This document shows positions 54,843 through 64,000 of a stretch of 64,000 nt of DNA, one piece after another; position 1 is the stretch's first letter, and every line of letters starts with the position of its first letter. The translations under genes were made by a program, and so were the position numbers. The notes beneath the pieces are model-generated. The model was given only the letters and a program-made list of their open reading frames with translations. It did no database searches and was not told where the DNA came from. The stretch is taken from NCBI RefSeq assembly GCF_040954645.1, contig NC_092803.1, positions 11,533,230-11,597,229 of the forward strand, written 5' to 3'. Origin of the DNA: Diabrotica undecimpunctata. Taxonomy: Eukaryota; Arthropoda; Insecta; Coleoptera; Chrysomelidae.

Positions 54843-56798
54843 GGACGTAGTTATGCAAGAAGGACTCAACTCTAAAATGTGAGTTTTTCAGGAAAGACAT
54901 TTTCGCAAAGCTATCTATCGTAAATTAAAGTCCTGTAGAAAAATATGTTTATACATGCTGAAAGACACTGGGTTGCTGTACTCATTTTTATATAAACCAT
55001 ACATTTTCATTAGCGTAATATCAGTTGGCAAAAGAATCTGTATTGTGTCGTCGATAATGACTTCTATACTTTGGAAATTTATTATGTTCTACTACATAAT
55101 TTTTTCGTGAATTAGAAATTTGATTGAGCCCCTCTTTAATGCCCCTTTTGTCTAAGAAAGAGTTGGAACGCATTTTTTTAAGTGCTGTGTCTATACATAC
55201 TACCTAAATGAAAATGAACACACGAACCCTGTACCATTAAACAGGGGAGTCAAACAGGGAGATACTTTATCACCCAAACTGTTCACCTTAGTTTTGGAGG
55301 ACGTTTTTAAAAACCTAAATTGGAAATATAAGGGAATAAACATCAATGGCCGCTACCTCAGTAATCTACGATTTGCAGATGACATAATCCTGATAGCTAC
55401 TGACCTACAAGAAATGCAAACCATGCTTTTAGAACTACATACCGAATCTTCTAAAATAGGACTGAAAATGAATTTAAACAAAACAAAAGTCATGCACTCC
55501 GAAGACACCGTGACAATAATAAACGATAAAGTTATAGAAAAAGTTGAAGAATATATATACTTAGGACAAAAAATAATACTAAATAGGGAAATTCAAACTC
55601 AAGAAATAAAAAGAAGAAGAAAGTTAGCTTGGACAGCATTCGGTAAACTGAACTATGTACTCAGAAATCAACAAATTCAATTACATCTTAGATCTAAAGT
55701 TTTTGATGCATGCATTATTCCGATATTAACTTATGCGGCACAAACATGGACAATCACAAAAAAGAATATGAATATACTTAGAGTCACTCAACACGCGATG
55801 GAAAGAGCAATGCTAGGTATATCACTTAAGGACAAGAAAACAAACACATGGATAAGACAGAAAACCAAAGTCACCGATGTGGTGCAAAAATCATTAAAGT
55901 TGAAATGGGAATACGCTGGACATGTAGCTAGGAGCGATCTAAACAAATGGCACAGATCAATTTTAACTTGGAGACCATACCAACACAAAAGACCCAGAGG
56001 CAGACCTCCTATGAGATGGACAGATGATTTGAAAAGGACTGCCGGGAAAAATTGGCTACAAGTAGCGTACAATAAAAAACAATGGAAAGGAAGACTTGAA
56101 GAGGCTTATGTTCAGATGTGGACGTGAATGGCTAGACGAAGAAGAAGAAGAAGAAGTGTCTATACGATTAGTGGAAATTCGCAAGCTTTGTACAATAAAA
56201 AATTCTACATACTTTTCAGCCAAATAATATTTTCTACTGAATAATCTTTTGGTATTATCATTACCCGTATGACGTGTAACTTTAGATTCGTTAACAGGAA
56301 TCCTTCCTCAAAATACGGTGCTTTATTCTCCTGTGGTTCGTTGCACATATCTACCATCATTTTGCCTCGTGATCGTGAATACATCCCTAATGAGAAAAAT
56401 GTTATGATTTTAAAATAAATTGTATTAACCCTAACTAAAAGAATCAGATATCAATACACGGAAAACTGCTACAGAAACAAGCACAGGCAACAAGTCAACA
56501 ACATTGGTTCTTCTTTTGTAAAATACAACATGGCTCCTTTGATTCATTTTAGTTAACACAGATGGAGTTGGTTCCCTCTTGCAAAACACATGACTGACTT
56601 TATGCGGTTGGATCTTGAATGCAAATCTCAAAACCATAGTAAATGGTAGTTGATTTAAACTATTATCACACAAAATACAGATGCTTAAGCCTCTGATTCT
56701 TTTTTGCTGAACAAAGTTTGAACCTTCCTTATGCCATATAAGCGATAATATCAAATTTTGTATTTTGGTAATTGGTTCCTTCTTGCATAACTACGTCC
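54843..56798 (-). mobile_element. Sola-like relic, split by RTE
   Basis: Ends GGACGTAGTTATGCAAGAAG at 54843 and its complement at 56798. They align with the ends of the intact element at 26919 (GGATGTAGATATAGAACAGG, then GAACCAA; here GAACCAA is present on the right). Between them on the minus strand are MYSRSRGKMMVDMC (near 56390; compare MSRGKQILNL), then after the RTE insertion TALKKMRSNSFLDKRGI and KFPKYRSHYRRHNTDS, matching RVNTALKKSRVLDLKDNRG and IPRYKSHYRRTQTDR of the intact protein. The C-terminal half is deleted and no target duplication remains (ATAT versus GTAA). Confidence 0.7.
55197..56155 (+). mobile_element. RTE-like LINE with (GAA)n tail, open frame
   Basis: Target duplication GTGTCTATAC at 55187-55196 and 56156-56165. 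One open frame from about 55210 to the stop at 56127: RGVKQGDTLSPKLFTLVLED, catalytic LRFADDIILIATDLQEM, YIYLGQKIILNREIQTQEIK, LTYAAQTWTITKKNMN, KLKWEYAGHVARSDLNKW, KRPRGRPPMRWTDDLKR and EEAYVQMWT. The tail is (GAA)6. The closest relative here is 18398-20096, which has the same ALEDVFK/ALGISLKDKK-type residues but is broken; this copy is younger. Confidence 0.88.
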
Positions 56799-57764
56799 GT
56801 AACTTTTATTACATATAGACCCTATAATTCCTATTACATAGTCTACGTTTAATAAAAATAACAGACACAATTACATATATCTCTAAATTATGTAACTATG
56901 TACTTAAAAAACAATTGAATTGTTTTTCCCGAATTACAGAACTAGATAAACAAACAACTAATTCAGGTCTGGAAGCCGTCCCTCGTATATTAACACCCCA
57001 TTCTCTCCACCGTCACATACTCCGCTTTTTATCGTCTTCGAGGAAAATAACATTTATATTTAAAGGCAAATATCGCGTGACTCAGCGAAGAGCATAATCG
57101 AATCCAGACTTCCAGGCGCCTTTCCATTACCCGTTGCTGCCATTGATCTGCACTCCGGAACGAAAACTGGAGAATAGAGGTGGGGAATGTCTGCCGTCAG
57201 TCGGTCGGCGGCTAGAGTCGCTATTTATATTGCCAGAATCGTAAACAAAAGTCAATATGATGTATAAACTTCTTTTATAGGCACTACACTATGTGTTTCC
57301 GGATTTTCAGAAAGAGAAAACAGAGCGAGAGATATAGGGAGAGAAGGATAGAGAAAGAATCAAATTAGTTGATACTTTTACTACAAGATTTGAGGCTAGA
57401 CTGCCTGTTATATATATTTTGTACGTTTTTGTGGTAATAGACGAAAATACTGCGGCATTACGAAAGTGAAGTTTCTTAGAATTTGGATAAATGTTATTAA
57501 AATTCTAATGAAGGGATTGAATTCTTGAATTATTTCAAAAACAAACTATCAATCTAGTTCCATAATCCCAGATATACTATAATATATTATGGTTGTCCAG
57601 CGTCTTATTAAGTCCCCATCTCTTATCGTACTACTCATCCACCGATAGCCTCATTACACAAGTGAATTCCAATTTAGAGTAACAGATCCCTTTTTGGGGT
57701 TTATAAGTACTGACATTTATATTTTTCTAGCTAGCGCCTGGCTTTAACCATAAACTCTTTCTCA
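56799..57764. other. Unassigned; GC-richer island at about 56960-57250
   Basis: No gene recognised. A repeat-free-looking, CG-containing island (CGTCCCTCGTATATT, CAGTCGGTCGGCGGCTAGAG) stands out from AT-rich surroundings and could be regulatory or a distal promoter. A TTACAG at 56925-56930 could be an acceptor, but no convincing exon follows. Confidence 0.3.
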
Positions 57765-58000
57765 TCATTCTTTGAGCCCTTGTCAGGGTGTGGTTATACT
57801 CTAAATATTGTTAGCTTTCTGTCTTCTTTGCGATCCTGTGCCAGATGGACTGTTGCATGTAGGGATTTTCCCACCAGAGTCTTCATTTGGTCTGCCCAGC
57901 GTGTTGGATCTTCCTGTCGGCCTTCGGCTGTTTACCTTTTCTTCTACTACCAATAGTTCCATAGTCCCCGATCTTGTGGTTACTTGGACAAAGTAAATTA
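57765..58000 (-). pseudogene. LINE 3'-end fragment, same family as 1840-2160
   Basis: The minus strand reads EGKVNSRRPTGRS, RWADQ..TLVGKSLHA, VHLAQDRK..RKLT in shifting frames, then the shared untranslated CCACACCCTGACAAGGGCTC. See 1840-2160. Confidence 0.55.
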
Positions 58001-58019
58001 AGTATGATTGGTTTATTTT

Positions 58020-58430
58020 TTTTTAATAGCCTTCTTTTATACTAAGCTCTTCCAAAGTTATCAGGTGTTCTGTCCAGGACACGCGTAGAATTCTTCTGTA
58101 GACCCACATTTCGAAGTCTTCGATCTTACTCCTATCGAGTCCATTGTCGATTGACCAACCTGAGCTTAGTATTCCTTGTTATTTTTTAGTCTTTCAATAT
58201 TTTTATTAATTTAGCTGTTGCGGATTAGCCGTTCGGTGATGGTTGTCATTCGACTTCATTCGCTGCCAGTATAAATGTGTCATCTGCGTATCGCAGGTTA
58301 CCGATTTTTCTGCCTCATATAGTGATTTCTTCATCACATTCGTTGACGACTTTCCTCAATATATGTTCCATAAACTACTTACCTTACATCGAAATGAGTG
58401 TGCTAACCTTCCAAGCCATAGAGGCTACGA
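58020..58430 (-). pseudogene. LINE RT fragment around YADD
   Basis: The minus strand reads MEHILRKVVNECDEEITI, GRKIGNLRYADDTFILAANE (catalytic YADD near 58285), then a decayed LKRVNRQWTR/LRNVGLQKNSTRVLD-like segment, as in RTE/Jockey RTs. Stops interrupt it. Confidence 0.6.
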
Positions 58431-58735
58431 ATAAAGTATCGGTATGTAAGGCACTCTTTCTCGAGTGCACTATGCTTTGTCGGTCTCTCTGTTTGAATTC
58501 ATAAACATCGCTATCGCGATTTTAAGGATATTGCCATCGCCAGACATGAGCAGGTATGCACAAACTTAAACCCAGGAATGGGAAAGGTGTGTGTGTACAT
58601 ATTTTCCCACTTTAGAGGCAGCTTACCAAAGCACCTTCTCTTCTGACGGAAACAATTTACCAATTATTGTTTTATGGCCTTTGCGCGTATGAAAAACTGA
58701 ATTTCAAGCTGATCTTAAACCTTCTTCTTCTTCTT
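58431..58735. other. No gene recognised
   Basis: Spacer up to the (GAA)n tail (read on the minus strand) at 58724-58738. Confidence 0.3.
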
Positions 58736-58743
58736 CTACGGCA

Positions 58744-59600
58744 CTACAGTCTAAATTGAGCCTTAGCCTCCTTTATTTTTTCCCTCCACCCTTGCTTGTC
58801 TGTGGCTGATCTTCTCCATACACGGACTCCTAAAAGAGCTTGTGCGTCGCTGTTTACTGTGTCTTCCCAGCGCTTTCTTGGCTTTCCAACCGGTCTCTTT
58901 CCCTGCATTCTAACATTCAGTGCTCTTTTTGGTATCCTATCCTCTCCCATTCTTATCACATATCCGGTCCATTGCAATCTTTGTATTCTAATGAAGTCTG
59001 ACAGTGATACTTCCTTATAAAGTTGATAAAGCTCGTTGTTGTATCGACTTCTGAAGATTGCGTTTTCCCTCACAGGTGCTAGTATTCTCCTCAGTAGTTT
59101 CCTTTCGAATTTGTCGAGTTTGCTTTTCGATGTTTCTTTCAGGACCCATGCTTCATTGCCATAGCATCTATGCTATGCTGGATGTGACTTGCTAGGTAGG
59201 TCGACACCTACCTTATACAATTCTGCTGGTATTTCGTCAACTCCCGGGGTTTTATTGTTTTTCTGGGTCTTAATAGCTTCGAGAACTTCCTCTATGGTTG
59301 AAGCTTCTACTCAATTCTCTACTTCATTCTCTTCTACGTAGTTCGTACCCATTTTATCTTTCATGTCTACTTGTGTACCAAGTAGGGTCTGAAATAATGC
59401 TTACAGGTTTCTGTGACTTTCTGTTGGTCACTACAAGGTTTATACCTACTTTTTATCTTTTTTACGTATTCGTAAGCCCCTCTAATTTCGTTGTTTTTGA
59501 AATTTTGTTTAATTTTTTCTATTTGTCCATTTTCATAGGCTCTTTTTTTTATTTCTACATATCTTGTCTGCTTTCCGTCTTGCGACTTCAAATGATGTTC
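58744..59600 (-). pseudogene. RTE-like LINE with (GAA)n tail, internal deletion
   Basis: From 59591 leftwards: QTRYVEIKKRAYENGQIEKI, NFKNNEIRGAYEYVKKIKSR, YKPCSDQQ, the linker before the RT; then NKTRELTKYQQN-like NGKAPG region near 59230; then directly the C-terminus NAIFRSRYNNELYQLYKEVS, RLQWTGYVIRMGEDRIPKRA, GKRPVGKPRKRWEDTV to the stop at 58744 and (GAA)5. The RT catalytic core is deleted. Confidence 0.7.
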
Positions 59601-61149
59601 GTCTTGCCCGTATTCTTCTTGTTATGACCTTAAACCGGTCTTATAGAATTTTCCTTTCAATTTAATAATTACGTTATTACGAACTAGAAGTTATAAAAAC
59701 AAAAAAACTTACGAAATTAGGGTAAGTTGAAAAAATAAACAGTATAATGCTGATTAAAAATAGTTACAGAAGGACGTTTTGATAAGCAATCCATTTAAAC
59801 TGATAAAAGTGCTTACCGAAAAGATAGGCCAAAGAATAACTACAAAACGATCCACAAGAGAGCACGATTATGCATAGGCAGCCTTTTCGCAGAAACGTGA
59901 AGTACAACAAACAATTATTGGAAAGGAGATCATCACGCAGATCTTAAAGGGTTCCATTTTAACAACTTTTGTTAAGTAAATCGTGACAATGAAACAATTG
60001 ATTAGAGTTGCACAATGTCTGAACAAGATAACGGAGTGATGGATATTCCCCAGTCAAGTCATCAATGGAAAAGAAACGTACCGATCAAGTAAAAGAGGAT
60101 GATAGTTTACTTTGAAATAACTGCAAGCTAAACATCGAACTGTAAGGTAAAAATGAATTTCTCTTAAAAACTAACTGTTATGAATGAAGAGAAATATTCA
60201 GCGTTTATCTTTGCCAAGACCGTAAAGAAAACTAAATATTTGTTCCAAAAAAACACATTTATGGAAAGATGCGGGAAGTGACGTATTTTCGGGTTGACTT
60301 ACCATACTTCTCCGACCGGCGAAATAATCGGAAGCTCGGTATTTATTCAGTAGCGTATCTACGAGGTGTTTTTTTTACTACTAAGTGGTACTCGCCGTTA
60401 TTTAATATTCTTACAGATTTGCCTCATTAATTGCTAATGCTAATTACGCTAAAATTGTCATTAATCCTTCGTATAGGAACAGAAATAAATAATTGAATAT
60501 CAAATTAGCATATACGCGCCATGACGTCTAAACATCTCGTATCACAGTAGTCCGTAGTGAAGATAAGTCCAATTTTATTATTGCAACCAAGAAAGAAAAA
60601 GTATGAGTAACTCGATTCATTAAATACACAACAGGGAGGAAAGAGGTTACAACAATTAACAATACGATAACACAAGAAGAAGATCTGCAAAGAAACAGTG
60701 ATGTAATAAATCAAATAATACACAATAGTAATACAAAATAGTAACATCAGTTATTACAATAGAGTAATAATCGTTAATTGTAAGCTAATACAATAATTTT
60801 TTGGACAAAAATTAACAAAGTCAAGGAATTATAGTGTATATAATATATTCCAACGCTTCGCTAACAATTCGATGCCATTTTGTAGATCGATTAATTATTA
60901 TGCTCAAAATACTCCACAGTTATCTTAGTAACCTCATAATTTGATCTAAATTTCTCTAAAGCATTGTTTTCAAGTACAAAAACAGACAAGAATCGCCGTG
61001 GTTCATATTTAAAGAATACAGTGGACTCGAAAACATTTCAAAGTATCATATTCAAAGTGTCATATTTGTTGCTTTATCCCGATCAAAGAGTACTTTTTCT
61101 TTTTCATTTGTGACCATTTTCTTATAAGTTTCGCAAATCTTCCTCAAGC
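59601..61149. other. Long stretch without recognised repeat; TAAT cluster
   Basis: No gene found. At 60427-60465 four homeodomain-type core sites occur within 39 bp (TTAATT, TAAT, TAATTA, TTAAT), next to a moderately GC-rich patch (60260-60400). Possibly unique, regulatory DNA. Confidence 0.35.
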
Positions 61150-61430
61150 TAATCGATTTCATAAATGGATAGCTTTCAGTTTCTGCTCTTCACTCATCTG
61201 ACTGCCGATTTGACTTTGAGATGAAGTGGTGAATCCACATTTTATCTGTAGTCATATGTGGAAATAAAAGCTCATGTTTATCGCGCTGAAACAGTTACAA
61301 AAAATGTTGTTTTTGACCAACTTTGAGTTAAGGCGACTCTCATTTTGAACAGTTTTCTTATTGTCAGATGTTCATTAAAATGTGAATAACCTGCCTTCTG
61401 GTATCTTCAGCTTCTCTGCTTGTTACGTAA
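61150..61430 (-). pseudogene. mariner transposase fragment
   Basis: The minus strand reads HLTIRKLFKMRVALTQS, then in other frames LFPHMTTDKMWIHHFISKSN and RQSDE, corresponding to mariner LTVRKLxARWVPxxLT ... VTxDETWIHHFxPExKxQSxxW. The first catalytic Asp is retained (TTDKMW, where the family has DETW). Frameshifted; the rest is absent. Confidence 0.6.
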
Positions 61431-61689
61431 CTTCAATTTAAAATTATCATTTATGAACTTTTGGCGGGTTTTTTCAGATAACTTCCGAAATTTGGGTGAA
61501 AAGAGTGTTTGGCAACATGTACTTCTTTACAACTGTTAAAATTAGCATAAGTCTCAACCGTTTTTTTTTTCGATAGAGCAGGGTCTAATAATCACTTATC
61601 AACCTTTGGCTTTGTTTGAACAAGATTTTTCCCATCAGGAAATGTTCATCACTTAGACCACCGTACTTTGTATTAGAGATATATAATAG
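61431..61689. other. No gene recognised
   Basis: Spacer; possibly further decayed mariner sequence. Confidence 0.25.
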
Positions 61690-62135
61690 CTTAGAAGCAA
61701 TTATTATTAAGACGTTAGGCTAATGTGGGAATGACAAGGAGTACTCGATAGACTAGAAGAACATAACAGACAGTCAAACTGTTTGTTAATGGGTGCCAGG
61801 TCATCGAGGAATGTATCAAAGAGTTGATTAATTTACCAGAAGAGGATTAGCTACAAATTACTTCGGTCCAGAGCCGGCTGTAGGAGTGCCAAAGAGCACA
61901 GCGACTGGAAAAAGACTTCTTGACTGGCTTTCTATTTCCCATTGTTATACCCCAATTGAAAAAGACCTAAATACGAATTTGAAAGTATACTTGGTCAAGC
62001 ACATTGCAAAATGTATATTTTAAGGACATGCGCGAATAGGTCTAAAAGAGTTCTTAAAACAAATAGGATTCAGTTCAGAATCATAACAGGCATTCTTACT
62101 AGACACCCGCCGATTAAGGAATACCTTCATACATG
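61690..62135 (+). pseudogene. LINE RNase H-like C-terminal fragment
   Basis: Reads LMGARSSRNVSKS / VPGHRGMYQRVDQFTRRGLA in alternate frames, TNYFGPEPAVGVPKST, DWLSISHCYTPIEKDL and then IQFRIITGILTRHPPIKEYL. The WVPGHxGxxGNExAD and GPEPxxGIP motifs mark the RNase H domain and following region found in I- and R1/Jockey-type LINEs. Heavily frameshifted. Confidence 0.6.
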
Positions 62136-62292
62136 AAGTGCATTCGTATCACCCCTCTCTCGCAAAAGCGTGACTCTGGTCTTCCTGGCCTTTAAGTATA
62201 TGACCGTAACCCAATACATTGCCCCTATGACGCCGACACCATTTGGGGATGGTACGTTGCTTCTGTAACGTGAGGCTCTCTCCTTCCCGTAG

Positions 62293-62344
62293 TTACTGTG
62301 TTGCTACAGGAACACCCGTCCGTGTTCCTATAGCAACACAGTAA
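62293..62344. repeat. 52-nt hairpin
   Basis: TTACTGTGTTGCTACAGGAA CAC, a CCGTCC spacer, then GTGTTCCTATAGCAACACAG TAA: 23-bp arms with one mismatch. Isolated; not a terminator-type T tract. May be the fused end of a small transposon. Confidence 0.8.
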
Positions 62345-63309
62345 AAGAAGGCATTAACTAATCACATTTATTGTGCATTAAGAATAAAATTAAATTTTAA
62401 TATTAATAAAAAAACAAAGCAAATCGTGCCTAAAGCCGTACAAAAATTTGAAAATGATACTTATGACAATATTGTTGCACACACTGTTGGCTTCCTTTAG
62501 TTGGACAGCTTCTTGAACGTAGTTGGTGTGGTTGTTGGCTTCAGATACTGGTTTGAATGGGGCTGGATGTGTACATGTATGACATGCATGTAATTTCAGA
62601 CAGCTGTTGAGTTATTCATAATATGAATTATTATATATTATACTATTATAGTACTTATTAATCCTTGTGGTACCACATAGTTTGAAACATCTCACCCAAA
62701 AAGTGAACAAAAATTTATATAAAGCCAAAAAACTAAAATAAACCTTGTGTTAACACAACAGCATAAGTTTTTATAGAAGTTTAAATATATCAACTGGCCA
62801 GGACTAGATGAATATAATTATTCCTAAAATAAGTTATGTCAAAAAAAGTGTATAAGAAATTATTAAAAAGACACTGGTTATTGGTGAAATATTAAATATA
62901 AAAATTATCAACGTACTCCAATGTAGATTTAAATAATCTAAATGAATTTTGGACTAAAACACGTCTTTAAGTAGATAAAAGATTATTATAAAAAGTATTT
63001 CAATTCCATCGAAGCGAAAACTGACATGACAGGTCAGAGTTGCCAACTAACAAATATATTTTGTCGCTTGGAGTAGGTCACAGACATTCTATATATGTCT
63101 ATGGAAAAGATAAGGGGTCTAAATACGCGAATAGAATCGAAACAAGTGCAAATTAAAATTGAAGTATTTAGACAGAATATTTAGTAGACAGAAGGTAGAG
63201 CGCCAACTAATTTTAGAAGAAAAAGAAAACAAAACGTAAAGTTAGCAAATAAAATGACTATTTATTTTAAGTGCTTTTATTTTATTTATTTTACAATTTA
63301 CAAAAATAA
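62345..63309. other. No gene recognised
   Basis: AT-rich DNA; no coding similarity or repeat boundary found. Confidence 0.3.
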
Positions 63310-64000
63310 ATTGTTTTAAATCAAAATAATGAGGTAATCACTGATAGTCAGAATGTTAGCAATATTTTTAATGATTATTTTTCTAATGTAGGGTGTCCGC
63401 TTGCTAAAAATATTAAAATATCCTCTTCTCCTGATTCTCCAAACACTACATTTCATAGTACGTATTTTGTAAAACCCGTAACGATATCAAAAGTTCAGAG
63501 TATTATTCATTCCATAAAATAAAAAAAATCTCCTGGCATAGATAACCTTTCGAGACCTGCTGTTTCCAAACCAATTTGGTTTTAAGAAGGGATATTCCAC
63601 TTCAGATGCTATAACTTCCGCTACTGATTATTTATATAAGCTGCTGGGTAATGGCTCTCCTACTTTAGCGATATTTTTGGATCTAGCTAAGGCATTTGAC
63701 ACTGTTAGTTATCAGCAGTTGTTAGGTGCTTTGGATGATCTTGGATTAAGAGGCATTATTGTACTTACTATTTCAAAGTTATTTAAAAAATAGATCGCAA
63801 ATTGTCAAAATTAATAATAAAGTAGGTGCTGAAAAAATGATTGAGTATGGTGAGCTTCAAGGTACTGTTTTGGGTCCTTTACTGTTTTCAATATAAATAA
63901 ATGATCTAGCAGCAATGCAAATACATGGAAAGATAGGTAATTTGTTTTGCTGACCATACTGTCAGACTTTAAATTAGTGATTCTTGGAATAAACTTAAAA
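63310..64000 (+). pseudogene. Jockey/CR1-like RT, runs off the window
   Basis: Reads NVSNIFNDYFSNVGCPLAKN, FVKPVTISKVQSIIHSIK, stop, KKSPGIDNLSRPAV, FGFKKGYSTSDAITSATDYL, LAIFLDLAKAFDTVSYQQLL, NRSQIVKINNKVG, GELQGTVLGPLLFSI, stop, NDLAAMQIHGK. The RT palm motifs are in order with a deletion between SPGID and FGFKKGYST, several stops and frame shifts, and no YADD before the edge. Relative of the remnant at 6548-7430. Confidence 0.7.

Overview
The window is AT-rich arthropod nuclear DNA, most likely from an insect with a large, transposon-filled genome. A leaf beetle or similar would fit, but the species cannot be fixed from the sequence. Signs are spliced host exons with GT-AG junctions, no operons, and a dense mix of insect-type transposons: RTE-like and R1-like LINEs, Jockey/CR1-like LINEs, a Penelope-like fragment, piggyBac, pogo/Tigger, mariner, a DD82E Tc1/mariner-group element and two Sola-like elements. 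Nearly all of the many reverse-transcriptase and transposase reading frames are broken copies.

Host genes are few. (1) At 8328-8773 (minus) lie the first three coding exons of a mitochondrial 2-oxodicarboxylate carrier (SLC25A21 type); the rest is not visible to the left. (2) At 10944-24173 (minus) is a complete three-exon gene for a 456-residue OFD1-like centrosomal protein (TOF-like segment, LisH, coiled coils), whose two introns (4.4 and 7.4 kb) are filled with transposons. (3) A short divergent first coding exon at 24516-24528 (plus) shares a 342-bp promoter region with the OFD1-like gene; its other exons are not identified. From 24.5 kb to the right end I see no further convincing host exon, only a candidate promoter/first exon near 39.1-39.5 kb and a few non-repetitive islands (about 57.0-57.25 and 60.2-60.5 kb).

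Layout of the transposons: 1-8 kb holds a THAP pseudogene, a hAT-like MITE split by a 2.45-kb piggyBac, and a LINE-in-LINE nest. 9.3-10.5 kb has a pogo tail, a perfect-looking fold-back element and an RT scrap. Inside the OFD1 introns are an RTE copy split by a 1.36-kb TA-flanked fold-back element, a Penelope-like RT, a MITE, an RTE and an R1-like LINE with a 12-bp target duplication, and a 321-bp tandem duplication. 25-33 kb holds transposase scraps, a near-intact Sola-like transposon with perfect 27-bp inverted termini, and LINE scraps with TA microsatellites. 33.8-56.8 kb contains a hairpin MITE, five RTE insertions with clean 10-14-bp target duplications (one more, only 287 bp, at 37.7 kb), three of them landing inside older DNA transposons, and an intact DD82E transposase at 51.0-52.4 kb. 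57-64 kb holds decayed LINEs, a mariner scrap and non-repetitive DNA.

The main value of the window is its readable order of insertion. Two pogo/Tigger-type transposases can be followed across an RTE insertion using the target duplications, and the RTE copies fall into families marked by different 3' microsatellite tails, (GAA)n, (GAT)n and (TAG)n.
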